Source: Acholeplasmataceae bacterium
Lineage (GTDB): Bacteria; Bacillota_I; Bacilli_A; Acholeplasmatales; Acholeplasmataceae
Reading direction: 5' to 3'
DNA: 10,218 nt
Assembly: GCA_016934175.1 (NCBI GenBank)
Contig: JAFGTI010000127.1
Coordinates: 1 to 10,218, forward strand
The notes under the pieces were generated by a model that saw only the letters and a program-made list of their open reading frames with translations, did no database searches and was not told the DNA's origin. A program made the position numbers and the translations under genes. Positions within the stretch are counted from its first letter, which is position 1. Each line of letters starts with the position of its first letter. Shown here piece by piece: positions 1 through 6,861 of the stretch.

Positions 1-7
1 TTATTTT

Positions 8-1003
8 TTAGAGTAATCCAAGAGATCTTATAATAATGAAAGCTATATAAGAGAAGTATAATCCAATTAAAATATAACCTTCAAATTTTGAGATCTTACT
101 ACCAGTAAAACAAAATATTACCGTAATCACTGTCAATCCAATAAGAATTAGCATATCTGTTAAAACATCTCCATTAACACCAAGAGGAGTCACAATACCT
201 GATAAACCAATGATAAGAAGTGTGTTGAAGATATTAGAACCAACAACGTTACCTAAGGCAATTTCATTTTCACCCTTTTTAGCAGCCATGACCGATGTTA
301 CTAACTCTGGTAATGAAGTACCAAGCGATACAACACTGAGTCCAACTAATGTGGTAGCCCTTGTTGCTGTCATACTAAATGATTTTACTAAAAGTTCAAT
401 AGCAATATATTCGGCTCCCGAAGTAACTAAATATCCTCCAAGTGAAACGCCACCTAATCCTAAGATTAATAAAAATATTGCTTTTTTTGTGTCGATAAAA
501 TGTATTTCTTCTTCAAGATCAACTGAATGATGACTATGAAACATAAGATACATATAAAATATAAAGAAGACTAATAATAGCAAAGCTTCCCACCATACAA
601 TTAGTTTGTCACTTTGAAAGAAATAAGCAACAACTGCAAATAAGACAGTGATGATTATTAAGAATGGAAATTCCTGTTTTCGCATTGACTTTTTTACAGC
701 GATTGGCATCATAATTGCACTAAAACCTAAAATTAATGTTAAATTTGCGATATCAGAACCTACGATATTACCTAAAGCAATATCAGCAGTTGTTCCAGCT
801 GCTCGAGCTGAGAGTGAAGCTGCAAAAGTTACAGCAAGTTCTGGTAAACTTGTCCCAAATGCTACTAAAGTCAATCCAATAATTAACGGTGAGATATTGA
901 ATTTTTTAGCTAAGGAAGCCGAAGATACTATAAAATAGTCTGCACCTTTAATTAATAATATAAATCCAAAAATCGTGATGAAAACATTAAATGCTATGTC
1001 CAT
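8..1003 (-). CDS. CaCA-family Na+/Ca2+ (cation/Ca2+) exchanger, YrbG/NCX-like
   Basis: A 331-residue integral membrane protein with about ten hydrophobic segments and two internally homologous alpha repeats, the hallmark of the CaCA superfamily. Repeat 1 has GTSLPE at 50-55 and GNIVGSD at 78-84; repeat 2 has GTSLPE at 228-233 and GNVVGSN at 251-257. E55 and E233 match the ion-binding glutamates of archaeal NCX. The partner position is D84 in repeat 1 and N257 in repeat 2. A hydrophilic stretch at about 156-175, rich in His and acidic residues (HSHHSVDLEEE), lies between the halves as the cytoplasmic loop. The family exports Ca2+ or a related cation in exchange for Na+ or H+; the exact ion cannot be read here. 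The ATG at 1001-1003 has an AGAGG SD about 10 bases upstream. The gene diverges from two CorC-type transporters and has its own promoter and attenuator-like leader. The stop lies 7 bases from the window edge, so its downstream context is unseen. Confidence 0.93.
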   Translation of the reverse strand: MDIAFNVFITIFGFILLIKGADYFIVSSASLAKKFNISPLIIGLTLVAFGTSLPELAVTFAASLSARAAGTTADIALGNIVGSDIANLTLILGFSAIMMPIAVKKSMRKQEFPFLIIITVLFAVVAYFFQSDKLIVWWEALLLLVFFIFYMYLMFHSHHSVDLEEEIHFIDTKKAIFLLILGLGGVSLGGYLVTSGAEYIAIELLVKSFSMTATRATTLVGLSVVSLGTSLPELVTSVMAAKKGENEIALGNVVGSNIFNTLLIIGLSGIVTPLGVNGDVLTDMLILIGLTVITVIFCFTGSKISKFEGYILIGLYFSYIAFIIIRSLGLL

Positions 1004-1027
1004 ATATTAATATCCTCTCGTTGTGGT

Positions 1028-1163
1028 ACTTATACAAATTGTGTATAGTTTATAATAAAAACCATCAAGAAACCTGTCTTGAAGGTCTTGTTGCCAAGAA
1101 AAACAGATGTTGATCATAAAAATTTTGAGAAATAAAGAACAAGATAAAATGATTCTTTACTAT
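1028..1163 (-). promoter_or_regulatory. Putative attenuator / riboswitch-like leader of the exchanger gene
   Basis: The predicted 5' leader can fold in two exclusive ways. Fold A: AUCUGUUU (1108-1101) pairs with AGACAGGU (1079-1072), 8 pairs including two G-U. It encloses a perfect 5-bp hairpin UCUUG-GCAA-CAAGA (1099-1086) capped by a GNRA tetraloop. Fold B: bases 1085-1077 pair with 1070-1062 to make an intrinsic terminator. The two folds compete for 1072-1079. Further on, a hairpin with one bulged base (1049-1028) lies before the SD. I could not match this to a riboswitch class I know (it is not M-box, yybP-ykoY or fluoride by their conserved cores). The ligand, if any, is unknown, and a protein- or translation-based switch is also possible. 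Confidence 0.5.
1054..1085 (-). terminator. Intrinsic terminator inside the exchanger leader
   Basis: On the minus strand, CC-U-UCAAGA (1085-1077) pairs with UCUUGA-U-GG (1070-1062) around a 6-base loop, with one U-U mismatch. A U-run follows (1061-1054, UUUUUAUU). It sits about 50 bases before the start codon and after the promoter, so it would act on the exchanger transcript itself rather than on an upstream gene. No gene precedes it on this strand within the gap. Confidence 0.65.
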
Positions 1164-1169
1164 GCGTCC

Positions 1170-1198
1170 ATTGTAGCATATAATTTAAAAGTGTTCAA
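1170..1198 (-). promoter_or_regulatory. Sigma-A-type promoter of the exchanger gene
   Basis: On the minus strand, -35 TTGAAC (1198-1193), a 17-base spacer and -10 TACAAT (1175-1170). Transcription should start near 1163, giving a leader of about 160 bases before the ATG at 1003. This is long enough to hold the hairpins described below. Confidence 0.75.
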
Positions 1199-1242
1199 GT
1201 TAATATAGAAAATATCAATATCTTTGAATGCAGCTAGATTTA

Positions 1243-1271
1243 TTGACTTTTAGACGCAAAAATAGTATGAT
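1243..1271 (+). promoter_or_regulatory. Sigma-A-type promoter of the CorC-like operon
   Basis: -35 TTGACT (1243-1248), a 17-base spacer and -10 TATGAT (1266-1271), close to consensus. Transcription should start near A1278, which leaves a leader of about 140 bases. Confidence 0.8.
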
Positions 1272-1277
1272 ATATCT

Positions 1278-1400
1278 ATCACTTCGTGATGGAGGCATAA
1301 TAGTAGAAATGGAAGAAAGCAGTAGCAGGATCGAAGATCCAACATATCCGATATTCAAACACAACAAACATGATACTTTTTTTAGTGTCTTTTTTTGTTA
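1278..1400 (+). promoter_or_regulatory. Structured leader of the CorC-like operon, attenuator-like
   Basis: The leader begins with hairpin AUCAC-UUC-GUGAU (1278-1290), exactly at the predicted 5' end. It is followed by a GGAGG that precedes no annotated gene (1291-1295), then the perfect hairpin GGAUC-GAA-GAUCC (1328-1340) and a small AUAU-CCG-AUAU stem (1344-1354). It ends in an intrinsic terminator (1372-1396). I see no clear antiterminator partner for the terminator arm. A 41-codon open frame starts at ATG 1309, 13 bases after the GGAGG, and runs through the terminator into the next gene, so control by leader translation is one possibility. No known riboswitch core was recognised. Confidence 0.45.
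1372..1396 (+). terminator. Intrinsic terminator just upstream of the first CorC-like gene
   Basis: GAUACU (1372-1377) pairs with AGUGUC (1384-1389), with one U-G pair, around a six-U loop. Seven U residues follow (1390-1396). The SD of the next gene begins only 7 bases later (AAAGGAGG, 1404-1411). Because a good promoter lies about 100 bases upstream, this terminator sits inside the gene's own leader and would act as an attenuator. Confidence 0.65.
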
Positions 1401-1418
1401 TTCAAAGGAGGATAATTC

Positions 1419-2726
1419 ATGTTATATTCAATAATAATCATGGTTGTTCTCATAATTTTATCAGGAGTTTTTGCAGCATCAGAGGTTGCACTAACTGCAG
1501 TTAGTGATAATAAAATTGCTATAGATGCCGAAAAAGGAAATATCCGTGCACTTAGAATTCAAAAATTTACAAGTGCACCAAAATCATATTTATCGTCATT
1601 ACAAATATTTGTCACATTGATAGCATTAGTAAATGGAGCAATCGCAGTAGGTACATTTAGTTCTAGAATATCAACTTGGTTTGAGACCTCATTAAGTGCA
1701 CTTGAACCTCTTGTGATTATAATAAGCGCGTTAATTTTATTAGTCTTCCAAGTTGTATTTGGACAAATGATACCAAGAAGATTAGCTAATAAATATCCAG
1801 AAAAAATCGCATATACTATGATAGGTTTTATCAATGTAGTGACCATCTTGATGTTTCCTATTGTTTGGATATTAGAATTTGTTTCGAATTCAATTGGACG
1901 CATTTTTGGTTTGGATCCAAATGATCGCGAGCGAAAAATGACTGAAGAAGAAATTAGAACTATTGTTGAAGCAAGCGGGAAAATTGGAAATATTGATGAA
2001 GAAGAAAGTGAAATGATTCAAAATATTTTTGATTTTAGTGACACTGATGTTGAAGAAATTATGACACATAGAACAGAAATATCAGCAATTAACGTAAAAT
2101 CAACAAAAAGTCAGGTTTTGGCACATATTAAAGATGAACAATATACGCGATATCCAGTTTATGAAGGCGATATTGATCATATTGTTGGAACATTACATGT
2201 AAAGGAATTGCTTAAGTATATTGATAACAACGAAGAAAAATTTTCTTTAAAAGCTTTAATCAGATCACCATATTTTGTTCCAGACTCCAAAAAAACAAGT
2301 GATTTATTTAGAGAAATGCAAAAACAGAAAAATCATATTGCAGTTGTTTTAGATGAGTATGGTGGAACAGCTGGTATTGTAACTATAGAAGATTTAATTG
2401 AGGAAATTGTTGGTAACATTTTCGATGAATATGATGAGATTGATGATGAAGTAAAAATTATTGACGAGTATACTTATGAGATAAATGGTTTATGTAATAT
2501 TCATGATGTCGAGGACATTATCGAAGCTGGATTACCGACTGAAGATTATGATACACTTAGTGGCTTTATTTTAGGTCAACTAGGTAGATTTCCTTCAAAC
2601 AATGAGAGTATAGAGATTGAGTTTAATGGTTTTAATTACAAAGTGCTTGAAACTGAAGATAAAATAATATCAAAAGTCAAAGTAACGAAACCAAAAGACA
2701 GTGATGAAAGTTTTATTAATGAATAG
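1419..2726 (+). CDS. CNNM/CorC-type membrane protein (DUF21-CBS-CorC_HlyC), paralogue 1
   Basis: 435 residues in the standard order of the hemolysin-C/CorC (UPF0053) family. An N-terminal DUF21 membrane domain (about 1-165, starting with a hydrophobic helix and S15-G16...S21-E22) is followed by a tandem CBS pair (about 205-335, including TRYPVYEGDIDHIVGTLH and EYGGTAGIVTIEDL) and a C-terminal CorC_HlyC domain (about 345-425). Characterised relatives (CNNM, CorB/CorC, MpfA) move Mg2+ or related divalent cations out of the cell, with ATP bound by the CBS pair. The name 'hemolysin' is historical. In the usual FGExxPK motif the glutamate is Q116 and the lysine R120 (FGQMIPR), unlike the next gene. 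The ATG has a perfect AAAGGAGG SD 7 bases upstream. It is first in a two-gene operon with the paralogue 11 bases downstream. Substrate is inferred from the family only. Confidence 0.92.
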   Translation: MLYSIIIMVVLIILSGVFAASEVALTAVSDNKIAIDAEKGNIRALRIQKFTSAPKSYLSSLQIFVTLIALVNGAIAVGTFSSRISTWFETSLSALEPLVIIISALILLVFQVVFGQMIPRRLANKYPEKIAYTMIGFINVVTILMFPIVWILEFVSNSIGRIFGLDPNDRERKMTEEEIRTIVEASGKIGNIDEEESEMIQNIFDFSDTDVEEIMTHRTEISAINVKSTKSQVLAHIKDEQYTRYPVYEGDIDHIVGTLHVKELLKYIDNNEEKFSLKALIRSPYFVPDSKKTSDLFREMQKQKNHIAVVLDEYGGTAGIVTIEDLIEEIVGNIFDEYDEIDDEVKIIDEYTYEINGLCNIHDVEDIIEAGLPTEDYDTLSGFILGQLGRFPSNNESIEIEFNGFNYKVLETEDKIISKVKVTKPKDSDESFINE

Positions 2727-2737
2727 GAATAACTTAA

Positions 2738-3991
2738 ATGAATGAAGATTTAACAACGATAATAATTTTATTAGTACTAGTTATTTTATCAGCCTTTTTT
2801 TCGTCTGCAGAAATGGCTTTTTCTTCTATGAATCCAATCAAAATGAAACATCTAATCCAAAACGGAAACAAAAGAGCAAAGCATACGCTAGATTTATCAA
2901 TAAAATTTGAAAAATTACTAACAACAATTTTAATAGGGAATAATATAGTAAATATTGCTTCAGCCTCTGTTGCAACTGTAATCTTTGTAAAGTATTGGGG
3001 AAACAATGGAGTTGTTATTTCTACAGCAGTGATGACTACTTTAGTTTTAGTATTTGGCGAGTTGACTCCAAAAAGTTTAGCAAAAAAAATCCCTGAAAAA
3101 TATGCGATGGCAATAACTCCAATGCTAAGGTTTTTCATATTTATCTTAATGCCACTTAATTTAATATTTAGTTTTTGGCAAAAATTGATGAACAAGGTAT
3201 TTAAATTTGATAAATCACCATCAATGACTGAAGAAGAACTTATCACCTATGTTAATGAAGTTCAGCAAGAAGGTGGTATTAATGAAAATGAAGGTGAATT
3301 GATTAGAAGTGTATTTGATTTTGATGATTTAAAGGTTGAGGATATTTTCACACCACGTGTTAATGTTATTGCAATATCAATAGATGAAGACATCAAAAAA
3401 ATCATTCATACATTTAGACATACTGGATATTCAAGATTGCCAGTATATTCAAAAAATATTGATGATATTATAGGCGTTGTCAACCATAAAGACTTCTATA
3501 ATTTAGTTGTTTTAGATAAGCAACCACTTCAGTCGATAATTATGCCTCCAGTCTATGTAACAGAATATATGAAAGTTTCTCATTTGTTAGAATTACTAAG
3601 GGCTAATAAATCGCACATGGCAATTGTGAAAGATGAATTTGGTGGTACTCTAGGTGTTGTTTCCATGGAAGATATTTTGGAAGAGCTTGTTGGAGATATT
3701 TGGGATGAACACGATGAGATTATAGAACAAATAGTTCAAATAGATGAGTATACTTATAGAATTAAAGGAAATGCAGATTTAGAAGATGTTTTTGAGGTTT
3801 TGAAGATTGATGAAGATATGGATTTTTCTACTGTCAATGGTTGGGTATTAGAAGAACTTGGTAAAATCCCCGATATTGGAGATAAATTTACTTATCGTAA
3901 TCTTAAAATTAAAGTCTCAGCTGCAGATCTAACTAAAGTTTTAGAAGTTGTTATAGAGATAATTCCTGAAGAAATAAATGAAGATTTCTAA
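2738..3991 (+). CDS. CNNM/CorC-type membrane protein (DUF21-CBS-CorC_HlyC), paralogue 2
   Basis: 417 residues with the same domain order as the gene before it. DUF21 membrane segments occupy about 1-150 (S18 and the SSAEMAFSS stretch at 22-30, then IGNNIVNIA and the canonical FGELTPK at 106-112). The CBS pair spans about 185-315 (SRLPVYSKNIDDIIGVVNHKD; EFGGTLGVVSMEDILEELVGD). The acidic CorC_HlyC domain follows. The likely role is divalent cation (Mg2+) export or homeostasis at the cytoplasmic membrane, by family. The start ATG lies 11 bases after the previous stop and has only a weak AGGA overlapping that stop codon (2725-2728), so translation is probably coupled. No promoter is visible between the two genes. 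Two different paralogues in one operon may form a heterodimer, since the family is dimeric, or serve different ions. That is inference. Confidence 0.92.
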   Translation: MNEDLTTIIILLVLVILSAFFSSAEMAFSSMNPIKMKHLIQNGNKRAKHTLDLSIKFEKLLTTILIGNNIVNIASASVATVIFVKYWGNNGVVISTAVMTTLVLVFGELTPKSLAKKIPEKYAMAITPMLRFFIFILMPLNLIFSFWQKLMNKVFKFDKSPSMTEEELITYVNEVQQEGGINENEGELIRSVFDFDDLKVEDIFTPRVNVIAISIDEDIKKIIHTFRHTGYSRLPVYSKNIDDIIGVVNHKDFYNLVVLDKQPLQSIIMPPVYVTEYMKVSHLLELLRANKSHMAIVKDEFGGTLGVVSMEDILEELVGDIWDEHDEIIEQIVQIDEYTYRIKGNADLEDVFEVLKIDEDMDFSTVNGWVLEELGKIPDIGDKFTYRNLKIKVSAADLTKVLEVVIEIIPEEINEDF

Positions 3992-4009
3992 AAAATTATA
4001 AAAATATAA

Positions 4010-4042
4010 AAAAAGAGTACTTCAGCAAGAAGCACTCTTTTT
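4010..4042. terminator. Bidirectional intrinsic terminator between convergent genes
   Basis: AAAAAGAGT-A-CTTC (4010-4023) pairs with GAAG-C-ACTCTTTTT (4029-4042) around the loop AGCAA, with one A/C mismatch. The U-run on the plus strand ends the CorC pair, and the matching A-run serves as the U-run for the lipoprotein gene arriving on the minus strand. Confidence 0.88.
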
Positions 4043-4056
4043 CTTAAATGTTTGGT

Positions 4057-4830
4057 TTAATCTGTTTGTGAAATTGCATTATTATATGCCTGTTGAACAA
4101 CTATATAATAATCTGTGAAATCCGCTAAAGTAGCTCCAGTTACTAAACCGTCTACTGTCCAGGAATCACCATAGCTAACTAGACTGCTATCTGCAGTAAT
4201 TTGAGTACCGACAAAAGCATTTGTTATCTTATGAATATTACCACCCCATCCTAAAGGGTATGAATCAGGATTCGTCCAATAACCAGTTGATGATTTTGTC
4301 CATCCAAGTTTAGCATTCGTATTAGATTTTTCATAATCACTTTTTGATCCATCTTCGTTAGCAATAAATACTTTGCCTGCTTTGACACTTTCAACATAGA
4401 TTCTTGCATTCTCTTCATCTAATGTCCATGCATCTATATCTTCAACACCAGATGTAGAATATTTAATGCTTTGACTACCAGACTCACCAGTGACCTCACC
4501 TTCAAAAATAGTCGCATTCACGCTAACATATTTAGCAAAGTAAGTTGTTCCTCTAGATCCTACGACAGATAAAACATCACTTGGTAAATTCAAAGGATCT
4601 TCGACAGTGACAGCTGCGAATGAATAGGGAAGAAAATACTCATCAAGCTTAACCAATACAACGTTGTTGTTTTCATCAACAACAACCTCTGCAACACCGA
4701 CGTAATGTTTATGAACTAAGCGATAACTTATCCCATAACTGTGTGTGTTTGTTGCTTGATCTCCACTTGTACAAGCCACCAAACCAATTAAAACAAATAA
4801 AACTGAAATAAACATTAATAATTTTTTCAT
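4057..4830 (-). CDS. Secreted lipoprotein with probable FMN_bind-like C-terminus
   Basis: 257 residues. The N-terminus is a type II signal peptide: MKK, a hydrophobic core, and the lipobox L17-V18-A19-C20. The mature protein should start at lipid-modified C20 and face outward from the membrane. After it comes a segment (about 32-68) with the pattern G....G.AEV.VD.NN.V..V..DE..LP, seen in FMN_bind / Tpp15-like lipoproteins. The C-terminus has GWGGNIHKIT (194-203) and D227-GLV-TGAT (T231-T234) followed by a helix. (S/T)GAT is the motif in which ApbE attaches FMN to the final Thr; here the Asp is one residue farther away than usual. Assignment to a flavin-carrying electron-transfer lipoprotein is therefore plausible, not certain. 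ATG 4830 has a strong AGGAGG SD 7 bases upstream. It is transcribed alone, converging on the CorC pair and diverging from lepA. No partner (ApbE, NADH dehydrogenase) lies in the window. Confidence 0.85.
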   Translation of the reverse strand: MKKLLMFISVLFVLIGLVACTSGDQATNTHSYGISYRLVHKHYVGVAEVVVDENNNVVLVKLDEYFLPYSFAAVTVEDPLNLPSDVLSVVGSRGTTYFAKYVSVNATIFEGEVTGESGSQSIKYSTSGVEDIDAWTLDEENARIYVESVKAGKVFIANEDGSKSDYEKSNTNAKLGWTKSSTGYWTNPDSYPLGWGGNIHKITNAFVGTQITADSSLVSYGDSWTVDGLVTGATLADFTDYYIVVQQAYNNAISQTD

Positions 4831-4864
4831 TTAATCTCCTCCTAGAATCGTGTTCTACTCTTTT

Positions 4865-4893
4865 ATTTTATAGAAAATTTGTTAGAAGCACAA
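4865..4893 (-). promoter_or_regulatory. Candidate promoter of the lipoprotein gene
   Basis: On the minus strand, -35 TTGTGC (4893-4888), a 17-base spacer and -10 TAAAAT (4870-4865). The start would be near 4858, about 28 bases before the ATG. The -10 matches consensus at 5 of 6 positions; the -35 is weaker. Confidence 0.5.
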
Positions 4894-4926
4894 AGGATAT
4901 ACATAGTGAAAAGCTGATTTTTAACG

Positions 4927-4940
4927 TAAAAACGTTTTCG
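4927..4940. promoter_or_regulatory. cre / LacI-family operator-like palindrome
   Basis: The 10-bp perfect palindrome AAAACGTTTT (4929-4938) lies within TAAAAACGTTTTCG. This differs at two positions (2 and 14) from the ideal symmetrical cre TGAAAACGTTTTCA bound by CcpA-type regulators. It also forms the inverted repeat AACGT-AAAA-ACGTT (4923-4936). It lies upstream of both divergent promoters, about 35 bases before the lipoprotein -35, so it could affect either gene. A single site in AT-rich DNA is weak evidence. Confidence 0.35.
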
Positions 4941-4984
4941 TACTTTAGATAATGAAGATAATAAATAAATCGTACAATAAGACT

Positions 4985-5012
4985 TTCAAAATATTAGCAA
5001 TAATGATACAAT
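4985..5012 (+). promoter_or_regulatory. Candidate promoter of lepA
   Basis: An extended -10, TGA-TACAAT (-10 at 5007-5012), has a weak -35 TTCAAA (4985-4990) 16 bases upstream. The predicted transcript starts near 5019, just before the GGAAGG SD. A second TACAAT at 4973-4978 lacks a convincing -35. Confidence 0.5.
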
Positions 5013-5020
5013 AATTAAGC

Positions 5021-5027
5021 GGAAGGA
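5021..5027 (+). promoter_or_regulatory. Ribosome binding site that decides the lepA start
   Basis: GGAAGGA ends only one base before the upstream ATG (5029), too close for initiation. It lies 10 bases before the in-frame ATG at 5038. The latter also gives an N-terminus like that of Bacillus LepA. Confidence 0.6.
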
Positions 5028-5037
5028 TATGTGTGAT

Positions 5038-6861
5038 ATGAATAAAACATTATTGAACGAAAGACAAAAGAATATACGTAATTTTTCCATAATCGCTCAT
5101 ATCGATCATGGAAAATCAACATTAGCTGATCGTTTATTGCAAAAGACGAATACTGTAAGTGATAGAGAAATGAAAGAGCAATTATTGGATTCTATGGATC
5201 TTGAAAGAGAACGTGGAATTACAATTAAATTAAATGCGGTTGAATTGAACTACGTTGCAAAGAATGGGCAAGAATACATTATGCATTTAATTGATACTCC
5301 TGGCCATGTTGATTTTACATATGAAGTATCTAGATCGCTGGCTGCTTGCGAAGGCGCTATTTTAGTTGTAGATGCTGCTCAAGGAATAGAAGCTCAAACA
5401 TTAGCTAATGTTTATTTAGCGATAGATAATGATCTTGAAATTATTCCTGTTATCAATAAAATTGATTTACCATCTGCTGAACCCGAAAAAGTAATACAAG
5501 AAATAGAAGATGTTATTGGTATTCCAGCGCACAACGCAATTTTAGCATCAGCTAAAGAAGGAAAAGGCATTGAAGAAATACTGGAAAGAATTGTTACAGA
5601 TATTCCAGCTCCAGGTGGTGATGCTAATGAACCTTTACAAGCACTTGTATTTGATTCATTATTTGACATATATAAAGGTGTTATTCCTTATGTAAGAATC
5701 ATTAATGGAACTGTAAAAAAAGGTGATATTATCGAGTTTATGGCTTCCAAAGCAAAGTATGAAGTGATTGAAGTTGGTGTTCATACGCCTAAAATTGTGA
5801 AAAGAGATATTTTAGGTCCTGGAGATGTAGGATATATTAATGCTTCAATTCGTGATATTAATACAGTTGGTGTTGGTGATACAATAACCCATGCACATCA
5901 TAAAGCATTGAAAGCTTTGCCAGGTTATAGAAAAATGAACTCGGTTGTCTTCTGTGGATTATATCCTATTGATACCGATCAATTTAATGACTTAAAAGAT
6001 GCACTAGATAAATTAAAATTAAACGATGCTTCTTTAGTATATGAACCAGAAACTTCTCAGGCTTTAGGATTTGGATTTAGAACTGGTTTCCTTGGACTTC
6101 TTCATATGGAAATCGTACAAGAAAGAATTAGAAGAGAATTTAATGTTGAACTTATTGCAACTGCACCATCTGTTATATATCACATACACTTAACAGATGG
6201 AACAATAATTACTATTGACAATCCATCTAAATTACCTGATCCACAAAGAATCGATTTTATTGAGGAACCTTATGTAACTGCATCGATTATGTCACCAAAA
6301 GAATATGTCGGAGCAATTATGGATATTTCTCAAAAGAAGAGAGGTATTTTTGGAAGTATAACATATGTTGATGCTAATCGAGTACATATTACATATGAAC
6401 TACCATTATCTGAAATCGTTTATGATTTCTTTGATAAGTTAAAATCTTCCACAAAAGGTTACGCTTCATTTGATTATGAAATGTCAGGTTATAAGCAATC
6501 TCGTTTACAAAAAATGGATATTTTACTTAACGGTGAAGTCATAGATGCACTTTCATTAATTGTACATAAAGATTTTGCTTATTATAGAGGAAAAGTAATT
6601 TGTGATAAAATGATAGATCTTATTCCTAGACAAATGTTTGAAATTCCTGTTCAAGCAGCACTCGGAAATAAGATAATTGCACGCACAACAATTAAAGCAA
6701 TGCGTAAAGATGTGCTTGCAAAATGTTATGGTGGAGATATTAGTCGAAAGAAGAAATTACTTTCTAAACAAAAAGAAGGTAAAAAGAAAATGAAGTCCAT
6801 TGGTAAGGTTGACGTTCCTCAAGAAGCGTTTATGGCGATATTGTCAAATAGTGATGAGTAG
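5038..6861 (+). CDS. lepA: Elongation factor 4 (LepA), ribosomal back-translocating GTPase
   Basis: 607 residues from the chosen start (610 from ATG 5029); Bacillus LepA is about 612. All GTPase motifs are present: G1 AHIDHGKST (20-28), G2 RGITIK, G3 DTPGH, G4 NKID and G5 SAK. Domain II and the EF-G-like domains III and V follow (LGFGFRTGFLGLLHMEI; GYASFDYE). The LepA-specific C-terminal domain ends with AKCYGGDISRKKKLLSKQKEGKKKMK and VPQEAFMAIL. LepA binds stalled or mistranslocated ribosomes in the cytoplasm and aids translation or initiation under stress. The downstream ATG is chosen because the SD is correctly spaced only for it. The last codons form the 5' arm of the gene's terminator, with the stop codon in the loop. 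hemW follows, as in the lepA-hemW order known from Bacillus. Confidence 0.97.
   Translation: MNKTLLNERQKNIRNFSIIAHIDHGKSTLADRLLQKTNTVSDREMKEQLLDSMDLERERGITIKLNAVELNYVAKNGQEYIMHLIDTPGHVDFTYEVSRSLAACEGAILVVDAAQGIEAQTLANVYLAIDNDLEIIPVINKIDLPSAEPEKVIQEIEDVIGIPAHNAILASAKEGKGIEEILERIVTDIPAPGGDANEPLQALVFDSLFDIYKGVIPYVRIINGTVKKGDIIEFMASKAKYEVIEVGVHTPKIVKRDILGPGDVGYINASIRDINTVGVGDTITHAHHKALKALPGYRKMNSVVFCGLYPIDTDQFNDLKDALDKLKLNDASLVYEPETSQALGFGFRTGFLGLLHMEIVQERIRREFNVELIATAPSVIYHIHLTDGTIITIDNPSKLPDPQRIDFIEEPYVTASIMSPKEYVGAIMDISQKKRGIFGSITYVDANRVHITYELPLSEIVYDFFDKLKSSTKGYASFDYEMSGYKQSRLQKMDILLNGEVIDALSLIVHKDFAYYRGKVICDKMIDLIPRQMFEIPVQAALGNKIIARTTIKAMRKDVLAKCYGGDISRKKKLLSKQKEGKKKMKSIGKVDVPQEAFMAILSNSDE

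Noticed and set aside
210..938. Plus-strand open frames opposite the exchanger gene (210-530 and 648-938)
   Set aside because: They lie antisense to a clearly conserved membrane protein, have no SD or family resemblance, and arise from its codon bias.
1278..1400. M-box, yybP-ykoY or T-box element in the CorC leader
   Set aside because: None of the conserved cores of these classes can be found by eye, so no class name was assigned.
1559..3246. Minus-strand open frames inside the two CorC-like genes (1559-1903, 2734-3246)
   Set aside because: Antisense shadows of well-supported DUF21-CBS-CorC genes, with no RBS or recognisable protein features.
5412..5669. 85-codon minus-strand frame within lepA
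   Set aside because: Shadow frame opposite the conserved GTPase domain.
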